Shown piece after piece: positions 9,167 through 18,972 of a stretch of DNA of 64,000 nt. The stretch's first letter is position 1. Each line of letters opens with the position of its first letter. Origin of the DNA: Thalassoglobus sp. JC818 (lineage in GTDB: Bacteria > Planctomycetota > Planctomycetia > Planctomycetales > Planctomycetaceae); contig NZ_JBFEFI010000001.1 of assembly GCF_040717535.1 (NCBI RefSeq), forward strand, positions 248,001 to 312,000, read 5' to 3'. Both the position numbers and the translations under genes were made by a program. The notes beneath the pieces were generated by a model. That model did not search any database. It saw nothing but the letters and a program-made list of their open reading frames with translations, and was not told the DNA's origin.

Positions 9167-9412
9167 GCAGTCGGGCAAGGGAGTCCGACGAGGATCGGAG
9201 CGCTGCCGACCGGTCTAGCACGTGAAGCGATCAATAAACAATCAGAAGAACTCGTTCGATCCATTTGGCGGTTTCATTGCCCAGTGAGATAGCTGCCAAA
9301 CGGAGGAGAAAGAAGACTAGCGGCGGACGAATTCCGTCGCCATAATCCGCCGTTCGCCACGCTTCGGCCTGCTTCATTCTCCTCGTCATGCTCAGGTCTT
9401 TCTGGATCACTC

Positions 9413-10831
9413 ATGGAACTTTGGGTCGGCTGTTCGCTGCTTGTTTATTTGATCATCATGATCGCTTTGGGCCGCTATGCTCAAAGCAGAGTGAATACTG
9501 AGGAAGACTATCTCGTCGCTGGTCGACGATTGCCGCTTTGGCTGGCTTGGGGAACATTGCTCGCCACATGGTTTGGCGCTGCTACTGTTCTGGGTGCGAG
9601 TGACGCTGCCCGAGATGAAGGGATGCGAGGCACAATCCTCGATCCGTTTGCTTCGGGTGTCTCGCTGATCGTTGCTGGTGTTTTCTTTGCGAAACCACTT
9701 TGGAACCGAAAGCTTCTGACGACCGGTGACCTGTTCGCTCAAGCCTACGGACCGAAAACAGAATTCATTTCGAGTCTTGTCCAAGCTGCCGGTTACGTTC
9801 CTTGGATTGCTGCTCAGTACATCGCACTCGGAACGCTCCTCAATCACTACTTTCCGATCTCAGCATCGACCGGAATTTTCGTGGCAGCAGCCTTCGTGCT
9901 TTTCCTGACAATGAGCGGAGGTATGTGGTCCGTCACGTTAACGGACACGCTGCAAATCATCCTCGTGCTCATCAGCCTGATCGTGCTTTTCGCGGTGTTG
10001 ATGTCGCAGTTCGGCGATGGGTCCGTCGCTGATGGTTTTCGCCATGCTTGGGAAGTCACTCCTCGAGAGCATCGAACACTCCTCCCGGAAGCGGGGGTTA
10101 TCGCCATGGCTTTCTGGGTTGGCACCTGGATGAATGGAGTCCTCGGCAACCTACCTGGCCAGGACTTAATGCAACGTGTCTTCGCGTCGAACAGTGCCCG
10201 CACTGCACAACAAGCTTGCGTTTTGGCTGGGGTGATCTATCTCTTTTTCGGTTTGCTACCAGTCTGGATCGGACTCGGCTCACGCATTCTGCTTCCAGAT
10301 CATGATGGTGGTGGAATTTTGTTCGCGCTCTCGGATGCATTGCTGTCCACACCGATGACTTGTCTGTTTGTCGTTTCGCTCATCTCGATTCTCGTATCCA
10401 CTTGCACGAGTGCATTGCTGTCTCCCTCTGCGCTGCTCGCGCACAATCTTCTCGGGAGACTCAATTGGTGGAAGTCATCCAAGCTTGCCATCGACCGATG
10501 GTCAGTCGTCGCTGTGACTGCTGTCAGCCTCCCGTTTGCCTTCTTCGGGCAAGAGATTCTCGACTTATTAGATGTTGCTTTCGAAATCGCACTCGTCGGG
10601 CTCTTCGTTCCCTTCACGATGGGACTCTTTGGACGGCCGAAAGGAGAACTGACAGGTTTACTCTCTGTCGGGCTGGGCACAGGAATCTGGCTGATCCATC
10701 GTGGCTATCCTTGGCCCCCCGATTCTCTACCGACAATGATTCCGACCGAGCTGACCGGAACATTCTCGAGCTTGGTTGGCTATGTACTGGGACAACGACT
10801 CGCGAAGAATCAAAGTTTCTCCAGCACCTGA
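9413..10831 (+). CDS. Sodium:solute symporter family transporter
   Basis: A 472-residue polytopic membrane protein with about 12-13 hydrophobic segments. The N-terminal pattern EEDYLVAGRRLPLWLAWGTLLATWFGAAT is characteristic of the SSS family (Pfam SSF); a later AGVIYLFFGLLPVWIGLG also fits. These proteins couple Na+ entry to uptake of sugars, amino acids, nucleosides or other small solutes; the solute here is unknown. It lies 246 bases downstream of the sulfatase in the same direction and could import its products, but there is no tight coupling. A GGA 8 bases before the ATG is the only ribosome binding signal. Confidence 0.85.
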   Translation: MELWVGCSLLVYLIIMIALGRYAQSRVNTEEDYLVAGRRLPLWLAWGTLLATWFGAATVLGASDAARDEGMRGTILDPFASGVSLIVAGVFFAKPLWNRKLLTTGDLFAQAYGPKTEFISSLVQAAGYVPWIAAQYIALGTLLNHYFPISASTGIFVAAAFVLFLTMSGGMWSVTLTDTLQIILVLISLIVLFAVLMSQFGDGSVADGFRHAWEVTPREHRTLLPEAGVIAMAFWVGTWMNGVLGNLPGQDLMQRVFASNSARTAQQACVLAGVIYLFFGLLPVWIGLGSRILLPDHDGGGILFALSDALLSTPMTCLFVVSLISILVSTCTSALLSPSALLAHNLLGRLNWWKSSKLAIDRWSVVAVTAVSLPFAFFGQEILDLLDVAFEIALVGLFVPFTMGLFGRPKGELTGLLSVGLGTGIWLIHRGYPWPPDSLPTMIPTELTGTFSSLVGYVLGQRLAKNQSFSST

Positions 10832-11062
10832 CAACGAGCTCTTTGAGCCGAGACGTCTGCTTCATTTGACGGATTGTCCAGAAAATCCGACATCGACAGA
10901 TCTAGAAGTCTCTTTGTTCGCCCGGAATCCCAACTCTCGGATTGTTCTCAGTGATCAGATGCGTAAACTGACAATCCGTTCTCTCTGGTTTCTTCAATTC
11001 GTTGCCAAGTGATGCATGTGATCGAGAACACAAACGAAGTGTTCCGTTGACCTTTTGAAACG

Positions 11063-12169
11063 ATGCCGTTCACACACAAAGAGACAGTCGCATTCAGTCG
11101 GCGATCCGCTATCGGTGGAATCGCGTTCTTTCTGCTGGACGCAGTCGTGCTCGTCGCTGCACTTGCTTATGCTTTGACGGCTTCACATCCTGTCGGGCAA
11201 CTTCTCTCGTCCCTGATCGCTGGACTCATGATCTCGCTTCTCTTTGTGGTGGGACACGATGCCGGTCACCAGTCTTTGACGCCCCATCGCTGGCTCAACA
11301 ATTTTTTGGGAAGGCTGTCGACTCTCCCGGCATTGCACCCTTTCAGCCTGTGGATTCTGGTCCACAACCACACTCATCACCGCTGGACGAATCTCAGCCC
11401 ACGCGACTACGTGTGGACTCCGTTGTCGCTGGCGGAATATGAATCACTCTCGAAACCGAATCGATTTCTGTATCGGCTTTACCGTAGCTGGGCAGGGATC
11501 TTCGTTTATTACTTCATCGAGTTCTGGATCAAGAAGATCATGTTTCCGTCGCGGAAAGAAGTGCGAGGAACATACAAGACCGTTTACCTGCTCGACATCG
11601 CTTTTGTTTCGATTTGCGGACTCTCCTATCTGGCGTTCTTAGTCGTCGGCGGTCTGTCGGGATGGTTTCACGAATCACATTCGATGTGGAATGCTCTGCT
11701 GTTCGGAGCGGTGATCCCGTTCGCTGTGTGGAATACGATGATGTCGCTGGTCATCTACCTGCATCACACACACCCTGAACTCGTTTGGTACAACGATCAA
11801 TCAGAATGGAAACGAGAGTCATCGCAAGCAGAGTCGGCTGTGCATGTCATCTTTCCGGGGCCGATCAATCCGATCTTCCACTGGATTATGGAACACAACG
11901 CTCATCACGCGCGCCCCTCAATTCCTTTGTATCACCTGAAGGAAGCACAGCAGGTTCTCGAAGAAAGCGAAGAAGGGAAGATCATCGTGTTTCGATGGTC
12001 CCCGTGGGCACATCTCGATCTAGTCAAACGCTGCAAGCTGTATGATTTCCAGGCGAAACGATGGATGGATTTCCGAGGCAACTACACGTCGCCCGAACCG
12101 ACTTCCGCCCCGGAACCCTCTCATCGCGAACTGGTCGCAGTCAACGAATCGAACGACTCATCACTCTGA
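11063..12169 (+). CDS. Fatty acid desaturase, membrane di-iron type
   Basis: A 368-residue integral membrane desaturase that would insert a double bond into acyl chains of membrane lipids. All three histidine boxes are visible: HDAGH near residue 68, HNHTHHRW near residue 100, and HNAHHARP near residue 280. These ligate the di-iron centre. Four to five hydrophobic segments surround them. The spacing is that of bacterial acyl-lipid omega-6/delta-12 type desaturases, but regiospecificity cannot be inferred. The gene stands alone with over 200 bases upstream and over 500 downstream. Electron donor genes (ferredoxin, reductase) are not nearby. Confidence 0.9.
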   Translation: MPFTHKETVAFSRRSAIGGIAFFLLDAVVLVAALAYALTASHPVGQLLSSLIAGLMISLLFVVGHDAGHQSLTPHRWLNNFLGRLSTLPALHPFSLWILVHNHTHHRWTNLSPRDYVWTPLSLAEYESLSKPNRFLYRLYRSWAGIFVYYFIEFWIKKIMFPSRKEVRGTYKTVYLLDIAFVSICGLSYLAFLVVGGLSGWFHESHSMWNALLFGAVIPFAVWNTMMSLVIYLHHTHPELVWYNDQSEWKRESSQAESAVHVIFPGPINPIFHWIMEHNAHHARPSIPLYHLKEAQQVLEESEEGKIIVFRWSPWAHLDLVKRCKLYDFQAKRWMDFRGNYTSPEPTSAPEPSHRELVAVNESNDSSL

Positions 12170-12688
12170 ATCATCACACATCTTTGTTCATTCGCGATGA
12201 AGAACATGTTCGATCTACCGACACTTTGAATGTTTCACACTTCTGCGCGTTCGAGTGTCGCACCTCTCAAAGAGGCATTTGACATTTGCCCCTCTACCGC
12301 CACAATGGGCTCATTATCGCTTCCGTGAGTGCATTCTTCGAAATGGTCATCGTGAGTTCGCACGAGCAAACAACAAGGTGACTACCATTCCGAACAATTC
12401 AGTCAAGTGCACCAGCAAGAGCTTGATGCTTTCGAGCATTTTCTGATCCGGTTTGCACTGACTCGCACGAGCAAACTCAGCTTTTGAATGAGTGAGGCCG
12501 CTCAAGCGAGTGCACTGGAAAGAGCAACGAGCTCAAGCGAAGAGAGATTAATCACGCTTCGTGACAGTCTCGCCCTTATGTTCCTGACTTGTTCAGGGTT
12601 CTCTCCGAAAGCGTTTGGAGATGACTCTGCGGGTCTGTGAGATCTCATTCCGTGACAGCCTTCAGGAGTTTAAACACCCACCGATTCC
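12170..12688. other. Intergenic region carrying repeat copy 1
   Basis: No gene is supported in these 519 bases. They contain the first copy of a dispersed repeat (12465-12534), an extra partial match GCACGAGCAAAC near 12359, and a short hairpin CCTCT-CAA-AGAGG near 12262 without a U-tract. Confidence 0.45.
12465..12534 (+). repeat. Dispersed intergenic repeat, copy 1
   Basis: About 70 bases that align along their whole length with 17213-17282. Both begin GCAxGAGCAA, share CAAGCGAGTGCAC and GGAAAGAGCAAC near the end, and stop at GCTC. Both copies are intergenic and in the same orientation. No ORF explains the conservation. Confidence 0.6.
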
Positions 12689-13468
12689 ATGCAAAAACGA
12701 TATCAGATTCAATTCCCTCCCCAACAATCTCACCATCTCGGACAGGATGAAGTCTCATTCTTACTCACCGAAGATGGCCAGGAAAAAAAGATTCGCTTCC
12801 ACGACTACGATGAAATCTACTTGCGGCCGGGTCTCTACGAGCAGGTCTTCTACGAACGCCTCAAGTGTACCTCTCCAGAGCGAGTCGGAAAAATTCTGAA
12901 CGATGCAGTGGGGGAGATCGGCGAGAATCTCACTGAGTTACGAGTGCTCGATCTCGGTGCTGGCAACGGAATCATGGGAGAAGTTTTGAAGCGTTACGGT
13001 GTCGCCCGACTCGTCGGAGCCGACATTATTCCGCAGGCCAAACAGGCAGCTTATCGCGATCGCCCGGATGTCTACGACGAATACTACGTCGCTGACTTTA
13101 CTGATCTGAATGATGAGCAACTTCGTGATCTCGATGACTGGTCGATCAATTGCCTGACCTCAGTCGCCGCACTTGGATTTGGTGACATTCCGTGCGGAGC
13201 GTTCTTTCAGGCATTGCAGCTTGTCCGCCCCGGGGGATGGGTCGCGTTCAACATCAAAGAGTCATTTCTTGATCATGAAGACAACTCCGGGTTTTCTCGA
13301 TTGATTCGCCAGTTGATCTTCTCCAAGTACCTCAACCTGCATCATCTCGAAAAGTACCGGCACCGACTCTCGATGGAAGGCGTCCCGCTATACTACTTTG
13401 CCCTCGTCGCTCAGAAGAAGTACGAGATCCCCAACGACTTCCTCATCTCACACGAGATTGAAGGGTAG
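12689..13468 (+). CDS. Class I SAM-dependent methyltransferase
   Basis: A 259-residue cytoplasmic protein. The SAM-binding motif I is clear at residues 86-94 (VLDLGAGNG) and motif II is the acidic GADI about 20 residues later. A post-motif LVRPGGWVAFNIKES gives the usual later strand of a Methyltransf-type Rossmann fold. The first 50 residues are an extension containing HDYDEIY. The substrate is unknown. The gene is followed after 23 bases by a strong intrinsic terminator, so it ends its own transcription unit. No Shine-Dalgarno is evident. Confidence 0.8.
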   Translation: MQKRYQIQFPPQQSHHLGQDEVSFLLTEDGQEKKIRFHDYDEIYLRPGLYEQVFYERLKCTSPERVGKILNDAVGEIGENLTELRVLDLGAGNGIMGEVLKRYGVARLVGADIIPQAKQAAYRDRPDVYDEYYVADFTDLNDEQLRDLDDWSINCLTSVAALGFGDIPCGAFFQALQLVRPGGWVAFNIKESFLDHEDNSGFSRLIRQLIFSKYLNLHHLEKYRHRLSMEGVPLYYFALVAQKKYEIPNDFLISHEIEG

Positions 13469-13491
13469 TTGAAACTCGCCTCAACAAACGA

Positions 13492-13520
13492 AGCCCTGTG
13501 TAAACACACAGGGCTTTTTC
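13492..13520 (+). terminator. Intrinsic terminator after the methyltransferase
   Basis: A perfect 10-bp stem (AGCCCTGTGT at 13492-13501 with ACACAGGGCT at 13506-13515) closes an AAAC loop. TTTTC follows, and the stem can be extended by flanking AAACGAA / TTCGTTT. Confidence 0.85.
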
Positions 13521-13666
13521 GTTTGAGCAACTTGTGTTTGCCTACGCATTCGCTTGGACACTTCGAATCCGTTGTGTACTGTTTGCTTGTGCGAAGTGAT
13601 GAAGACAATTCGAAAATTCTCCGACTTGTCTCAGTTCGATGTACGTCCCAACTGACCAGGCATGCA

Positions 13667-15148
13667 ATGAAACTTTCGATCCGCAGCTTCATTCTGACGA
13701 CACTTTTGCTCAGCCTTTTCTATTCTCGCAGCTTCGGGAACGATCGTCCGAATGTCCTGCTGATCATCACCGACGAGCACAACTTTCGAACTCTCGGTTG
13801 CTACCGCGACCAGATGCCACGCTGGCAAGGGGAGATGTGGGGTGAAGATGCCGTTGTTCCGACTCCGCACATCGACCGCATCGCAGATGAAGGTGTGATC
13901 TGCACACGTGCCTATGCAACCTCACCAGTCTGTTCCCCATGCAGAGCAGCGATGATCACCGGTCGATATCCGCATGCAACCGGTGTCCCCGCCAATGACC
14001 TTGTCCTCGATCGCTCAATTCCCACTCTCGCGGATCGACTCAACGCTGCTGGTTACCGAACGTCCTTCATTGGAAAGTGGCATCTTGGGGGAACCGGAAA
14101 GCCCGAATGGGCTCCCAAAGTCGATGGTGGATTTGAACACAAACAGTTCATGTTCAATCGCGGACACTGGAAGAAATTTGTGATCGAAGACGGCATTCCG
14201 GAAGTCGGAGCCCGAAAGAACGGCAAACCAACTTACGACGTCGATGGTGCAGACGAGACAACATTCTCAACCGACTTCCTCACCGATCGCGCGTTGGAAT
14301 TCATTACGGACGAAAACGAAAACAAACCGTTTCTGACCGTCATCAGTTACCCCGATCCACACGGCCCCAACACAGTGCGGCCTCCATACGATCACCGGTT
14401 TGACAGCCTCCGCTTCAAGCCGCCACGAACTTACGATACCGGACTCCCTCCGCCACTTTGGTTAGGAGATCCGAACGCTGCACATCCTCCGTTTCGTGGC
14501 TCTCTAATGTCGTCATACTTCGGAATGGTGCAGTGCATCGATGACAACATTGGACGCATTCTCGATCGACTCAAGGAAACGAACCAACTCGATAACACCT
14601 TGATCGTCCTGACGAGTGATCATGGCGACCTGTGCTTCGAACACGATCGACACAACAAAGGGAATCCTTACGAAGGTTCAGCACGCGTCCCAATGATTTT
14701 CCGGCTCCCTGATCGAATTGCAGCAAAGCAGGTTTACGAACAACCAGTCGGCACGGTTGACCTGACACCGACCATCATGGGACTTTTGAACCTCGCAGAA
14801 AATCCGGACGACCACGGCCGGAATCTTGCGTCAAAAATCTCTGCACCAGCGCCGGATGCCTCAAGCGAAAGCGAAGTCACCTTCTTGCGGAATGCCGGTC
14901 AACGCCCTCAATGGGTCGCAGCGATTGACAGCCGATACAAGCTGATTGTCTCCGTGAACGACGACCCGTGGCTCTTCGACGCAGTGGACGATCCGGATGA
15001 ACTCCTCAACTTCTATCGTCGCCCTGGCACCGAAGGAGTCGCTGAACGACTGGCGCACGCATTGAAGCAATACGGAGAAGACTTTGACGATCCGTATTTC
15101 GAAAACAAGAAAATTTCCGAGTCGCTCGATTCAATTTTGAAGCAATAA
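13667..15148 (+). CDS. Exported sulfatase, iduronate-sulfatase-like
   Basis: A 493-residue sulfatase. The ATG at 13667 gives a signal peptide ending near residue 24 (SFG). The formylglycine motif is C89-S-P-C-R, the canonical C-x-P-x-R, followed by AAMITGRYPHATG. Other family markers are ITDEHNFRTLGCY, GKWHLGG and LTSDHGDLCFEH, which supply metal and sulfate ligands. It would hydrolyse a sulfate ester on a glycan outside the cytoplasm; similarity to iduronate-2-sulfatase-like enzymes is a judgement from motifs only. The gene begins about 150 bases after the methyltransferase terminator, so it has its own promoter. The next gene faces it with only 19 bases between stops. Confidence 0.88.
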   Translation: MKLSIRSFILTTLLLSLFYSRSFGNDRPNVLLIITDEHNFRTLGCYRDQMPRWQGEMWGEDAVVPTPHIDRIADEGVICTRAYATSPVCSPCRAAMITGRYPHATGVPANDLVLDRSIPTLADRLNAAGYRTSFIGKWHLGGTGKPEWAPKVDGGFEHKQFMFNRGHWKKFVIEDGIPEVGARKNGKPTYDVDGADETTFSTDFLTDRALEFITDENENKPFLTVISYPDPHGPNTVRPPYDHRFDSLRFKPPRTYDTGLPPPLWLGDPNAAHPPFRGSLMSSYFGMVQCIDDNIGRILDRLKETNQLDNTLIVLTSDHGDLCFEHDRHNKGNPYEGSARVPMIFRLPDRIAAKQVYEQPVGTVDLTPTIMGLLNLAENPDDHGRNLASKISAPAPDASSESEVTFLRNAGQRPQWVAAIDSRYKLIVSVNDDPWLFDAVDDPDELLNFYRRPGTEGVAERLAHALKQYGEDFDDPYFENKKISESLDSILKQ

Positions 15149-15167
15149 GAATCAAGCATGACCTTCG

Positions 15168-16973
15168 TCACGCTCCCCCGTGGCTCTGATCAAGTCTGTT
15201 CTCACCCCCGAAGATCTTTGCAAGGTTTCCGGATTTATAAGCACTGACAGTCACACCGAGTTGCAACATCAACAGCCCAAGCATGAAGGGTTGCACACCA
15301 TTCCAGTCGAGGTTCTGCTGCAAATATCTTCCACCTTCCCAGAAGATGCTCAGATAGAAACATGCCCCGACGATGAATGTTACTACTCGCAGCTCAGGAT
15401 TTCTGACGACAATCTCAACGAGAATCATGCAGGCCAGCAGCCCAGCCAGATACATGCTGGCGAACATGATGTCGTAAGCTCCCAGGAAGCTGCAGAGTGC
15501 CATCCGTACGGCCCCAAACGTGAACAAGAACATCACGAAGCCAAACAGGCCAACGATGAGTTCGTCTCGAATCATCAAAGCAGTGAGCAGAATGGACAGA
15601 AGAACCAGGTGAACCTGAATCTCGACTTCAGGCAGTGGCCAACCTGTCAGAACTCTCGTTTCACCGAGTGCCAAGATGCACCAACAACATGCTTCGAGCA
15701 CCAATTGAGAGCTTCGCAGACGAATCCCCTCAGCAAAGAGAATGCAGCACGCTACGGCAAAAGAGAGGACGCTGACCTGACTGGACGTTATTGGTAGCTG
15801 AGAATCCCATGACACCCACGCCAGCAACATGAGCGCGAAGACCGTGCATCGCCTTCCAAATCGCAGTCCTCTGGCCCAGTAAATCAGACTCAAGAACATG
15901 CTCGCCACGCTCGCCACAATGACGGGTCGTCCAAGCAGTGACGAAAAGTCTCGCACAAAATTAGCTGCTGCAGGGTTTAACTGCTGAGGAAAAGAAGTCA
16001 GCACAATGCACGCAAACGGAAGAGTGTAGGCCAGGCACTTGGCGAACAGACTCTTGTGCACAATCGCTGCTTCCATCGCGAGCCAACAGATCCCCAATAA
16101 CATCGGAACAAGCAGCAACCCGGTGAACATCGTCTGTCGATTTTCGTAGGCCTGACTCGCATTTAATTCCCACGCTGGGTCGAATGATATCGAGAGGAGG
16201 TAGATTCGAAGCCCAAAACAAACCCAAACGACTACGAATAGCGCCCACGGATGATACGGCCAGATCCAAGGACAGCCTGCTTCTTCAACCTTTTCCCGAC
16301 CGCTTCTGACAGCTGGAATGAGCGTCAACATCGAAATCCCAGCGAGAACACTCACGCTGAAGATCGCCCATCGGACCATCGCTGGAGATTGAGTTGCTTC
16401 GACGGCATACGGAATGAAAGCCGAAGCTAACAACAACGAGAGTTGTATGTAAAAGGGGCCACGATAAATCATCGGGAGACGAATTTTGGACAGACGAATC
16501 ACAACTTCCGAAAGAAACAAGCTGCCAGCAACGACGATCAGAAGCCCAAAGACTCCACTATTTTCACCGGATGAAAGTGGCCGGTCGAACACGAGAGAAA
16601 GTTCGAACATCAGCAAGATGGGAATCAGGAAGAGAGACCTCGCATCGTCCCACACTTTCCAGAAACGCACCAGAAAGATCGCCACACCAGCGACAAGCAG
16701 CAGATATCCGGAAATGAGTGAAAGCAAAAAATACTGGTCGAGTTCGGAAGTGGAGACAATGGAAAGCCCGGTGCTGTGAATCACCAAAGCTGCGCTGAGA
16801 AGATAGAACGGATTCTCCGAGGAGATGCGTCGCCAGCCCCGCGTCTGAAAGGAGACTTCCAGACTGCCGCTTTCCTCGGGCAAATTGCTACCATCGACGT
16901 GATCTGACGAATCTTCACGATTGGAGTTCGTCTGCTCTGGAGTGGATTGATCGTCTGACGAAGGATTCATCAT
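15168..16973 (-). CDS. Large polytopic membrane protein of unknown function
   Basis: A 601-residue protein. The first about 50 residues are polar and acidic (rich in S, D, E, N), after which about 14-16 hydrophobic segments follow almost without loops. No transporter or enzyme signature is visible. GGAG lies 6 bases before the ATG at 16973, supporting this start. The protein resembles the many lineage-specific polytopic proteins annotated as hypothetical in planctomycetes (judgement, not a search). It is convergent with the sulfatase at 13667 and separated from the next gene by 458 bases. Confidence 0.6.
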   Translation of the reverse strand: MMNPSSDDQSTPEQTNSNREDSSDHVDGSNLPEESGSLEVSFQTRGWRRISSENPFYLLSAALVIHSTGLSIVSTSELDQYFLLSLISGYLLLVAGVAIFLVRFWKVWDDARSLFLIPILLMFELSLVFDRPLSSGENSGVFGLLIVVAGSLFLSEVVIRLSKIRLPMIYRGPFYIQLSLLLASAFIPYAVEATQSPAMVRWAIFSVSVLAGISMLTLIPAVRSGREKVEEAGCPWIWPYHPWALFVVVWVCFGLRIYLLSISFDPAWELNASQAYENRQTMFTGLLLVPMLLGICWLAMEAAIVHKSLFAKCLAYTLPFACIVLTSFPQQLNPAAANFVRDFSSLLGRPVIVASVASMFLSLIYWARGLRFGRRCTVFALMLLAWVSWDSQLPITSSQVSVLSFAVACCILFAEGIRLRSSQLVLEACCWCILALGETRVLTGWPLPEVEIQVHLVLLSILLTALMIRDELIVGLFGFVMFLFTFGAVRMALCSFLGAYDIMFASMYLAGLLACMILVEIVVRNPELRVVTFIVGACFYLSIFWEGGRYLQQNLDWNGVQPFMLGLLMLQLGVTVSAYKSGNLAKIFGGENRLDQSHGGA

Positions 16974-17431
16974 GCCACACTCCGTTTTCTGAATGAAGTT
17001 GAAGTGGAGTCACATCCGACATGCCGAAAGCGGTCGAATGTGAAAGTAGTTACGTACCACTTCAACGCATCGTTGAAAGATTCTCGAACAATTTGCTCGC
17101 TGCCACACCGACATGTCTCCCTTCTCAAGAGGTTTCACCGAACGCGCGGAGTTCGTGTGAAGTCGCCAATTCGTTTCGGACAAGTTGTTTCGAACTTTTT
17201 TTGATTTGGTGTGCATGAGCAAGCACAGCCTTTTATCTTGTGAAACGGTGCAAGCGAGTGCACAGGAAAGAGCAACCTGCTCTAGGAATTGATAGAATGC
17301 CAGCTGTCGAAATTGATCTCTGAATCGGAGCGATTGTTGCTGATCGATCAGATTCAAGAAGCTCACGAGACACCGCCAACAGACATCGGGTAAGTGTCGT
17401 TCTCAAAACGTTCAACCGGAGTTACTTTGTC
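16974..17431. other. Intergenic region carrying repeat copy 2
   Basis: A divergent region between the membrane protein and aldehyde dehydrogenase. It holds the second dispersed repeat copy (17213-17282) and no supported gene. Promoter elements could not be assigned with confidence. Confidence 0.45.
17213..17282 (+). repeat. Dispersed intergenic repeat, copy 2
   Basis: Second copy of the 70-base repeat at 12465-12534. The best-conserved part is CAAGCGAGTGCAC, one variable base, then GGAAAGAGCAAC. The middle, with a shared CTTTT or TTTT core, has diverged more. Confidence 0.6.
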
Positions 17432-18844
17432 ATGGAATTTTACCTCGCCGGTCAGTGGCAGGATCGAGATGATCGCATTGAAGTCCTCAACCCCGCCAAG
17501 GGAGAAGTCATCGACACAGTTCCCAAGGCGAGCGCCGACGACATCGAGACCGCTCTGGTCACTGCCGTCGAGGGCGCTCCTGAGATGGCCAAGCTGTCAG
17601 GCTATCGACGATTTGAAATTCTCCGCCGAACTGCGGATTTGATGGTCGAGAACCGCGAAGACCTCGCGCGGACGCTCAGCCAGGAAGAGGGCAAAACAAT
17701 TCATGAGGCCAGAACCGAGGTCGACCGGGCACGTCAGACAATCGAACTCAGCGGGGAAGAAGCCAAACGCCTGACGGGTGAAGTGCTCCCTCTCGATGGA
17801 GGAGAAGGTGTTTCGGGCAAACTCGGATTTACGCTGCGTGTGCCATGCGGAGTCGTTGCAGCAATCACCCCCTTCAACTTCCCTCTCAATCTCGTTTGCC
17901 ACAAAGTTGGACCGGCTCTTGCCGGGGGCAATTCGGTGATCTTAAAACCGGCGAGTGATACTCCGCTTGTCGCTCTAAAGTTCGTCAAGCTGCTCCTCGA
18001 AGCGGGTCTTCCGGCCAAGGGTATCTCGACGCTTACTGGATCGGGCGGCACGATTGGCTCCAAGCTTTGTAGCGACAACCGAGTCCGAAAGATCAGCTTC
18101 ACTGGAAGCCAGGAAGTCGGTGAAAAAATCTGTCATGCTGCAGGAATCAAAAAAGTGACGATGGAACTGGGATCAAACAGTCCCTTAATCGTTCTTCCCG
18201 ATGCTGATTTAGATAAGGTCGTCAATGCCGTTGTTGCCAGCGGTTATGCAAACGCTGGTCAGGTTTGTATCTCCGCCCAACGTTTAATTGTTGATGAGCG
18301 CATGCACGACGAGTTAATGCAGCGGCTCATCCCGAAAGTTCAAAGCATTGTCGCAGGTGATCCACTTCAGGAAGAGACCCAAATGGGTCCGATGGTCCGC
18401 GAGAGCGATGCTGTGCGAGTGGAAGAATGGATTCAGGAAGCCGTTTCGCAGGGTGCTAAACTGGCTTGTGGAGGCGAAAGAAACGGAGCCTTCGTCAGTC
18501 CCGCGTTGATCCTCGAATCGAAGCCGGACATGAAAATCGTCAACGACGAACTCTTTGGCCCTGGGGTCGCGGTTTCTCGTGCTCGTGATATTGATGACGC
18601 CATCCGCATGGCGAACGACACGCGTTACGGACTCAGCGCTGGCATCTTTACTCAAGATATTGACTCAGCCGTCCGGTTCGCAAAAGAAGTCCAAAGCGGC
18701 AACATCCACATCAACTGGGGCCCAATGTGGCGAACAGACTCAATGCCTTACGGTGGACTCAAAGACAGCGGACTGGGTAAAGAAGGCCCGAAATATGCGA
18801 TTGAAGAAATGACCGAATCGAAGACCGTTGTGATTCACTCTTGA
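17432..18844 (+). CDS. NAD(P)-dependent aldehyde dehydrogenase
   Basis: A 470-residue non-phosphorylating aldehyde dehydrogenase oxidising an aldehyde to a carboxylate. Catalytic features are intact: the FNFP segment near 148, Lys172 in LKPASDTP for cofactor binding, the general base Glu245 in MELGSNS, and the nucleophile Cys279 in NAGQVCISAQ. The late LFGPGVAVSR motif is also present. Length is normal for the superfamily. The sequence resembles the lactaldehyde / phosphonoacetaldehyde / succinate-semialdehyde branch, but the substrate cannot be fixed. CGGAG lies 10 bases before the ATG. It appears monocistronic and is convergent with the DUF1559 gene. Confidence 0.9.
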   Translation: MEFYLAGQWQDRDDRIEVLNPAKGEVIDTVPKASADDIETALVTAVEGAPEMAKLSGYRRFEILRRTADLMVENREDLARTLSQEEGKTIHEARTEVDRARQTIELSGEEAKRLTGEVLPLDGGEGVSGKLGFTLRVPCGVVAAITPFNFPLNLVCHKVGPALAGGNSVILKPASDTPLVALKFVKLLLEAGLPAKGISTLTGSGGTIGSKLCSDNRVRKISFTGSQEVGEKICHAAGIKKVTMELGSNSPLIVLPDADLDKVVNAVVASGYANAGQVCISAQRLIVDERMHDELMQRLIPKVQSIVAGDPLQEETQMGPMVRESDAVRVEEWIQEAVSQGAKLACGGERNGAFVSPALILESKPDMKIVNDELFGPGVAVSRARDIDDAIRMANDTRYGLSAGIFTQDIDSAVRFAKEVQSGNIHINWGPMWRTDSMPYGGLKDSGLGKEGPKYAIEEMTESKTVVIHS

Positions 18845-18860
18845 GTTCGTTTTGAGAATT

Positions 18861-18904
18861 AAAAAGCAAACTGGGAGAACGCACGTCGCGCTCTCCCTGT
18901 TTGC
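18861..18904 (-). terminator. Intrinsic terminator of the DUF1559 gene
   Basis: A long stem pairs GCAAACTGGGAGA (from 18866) with TCTCCCTGTTTGC (to 18904), with one mismatch. Reading leftward, the minus-strand copy is followed by TTTTTAATTC, so it terminates the minus-strand gene ending at 18973. No U-tract follows on the plus strand, though the stem could still slow transcripts of the aldehyde dehydrogenase. Confidence 0.8.
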
Positions 18905-18972
18905 ACTTCACAAGGTTTCATTGAGCATCAGCATTCACTGTTCAGATTTTGTGAATACTCGATGAAACCGAT

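Noticed and set aside
15180-15797. A 205-codon plus-strand frame
   Set aside because: Antisense to the polytopic membrane protein, whose hydrophobic pattern is real; the plus-strand translation is low-complexity polar.
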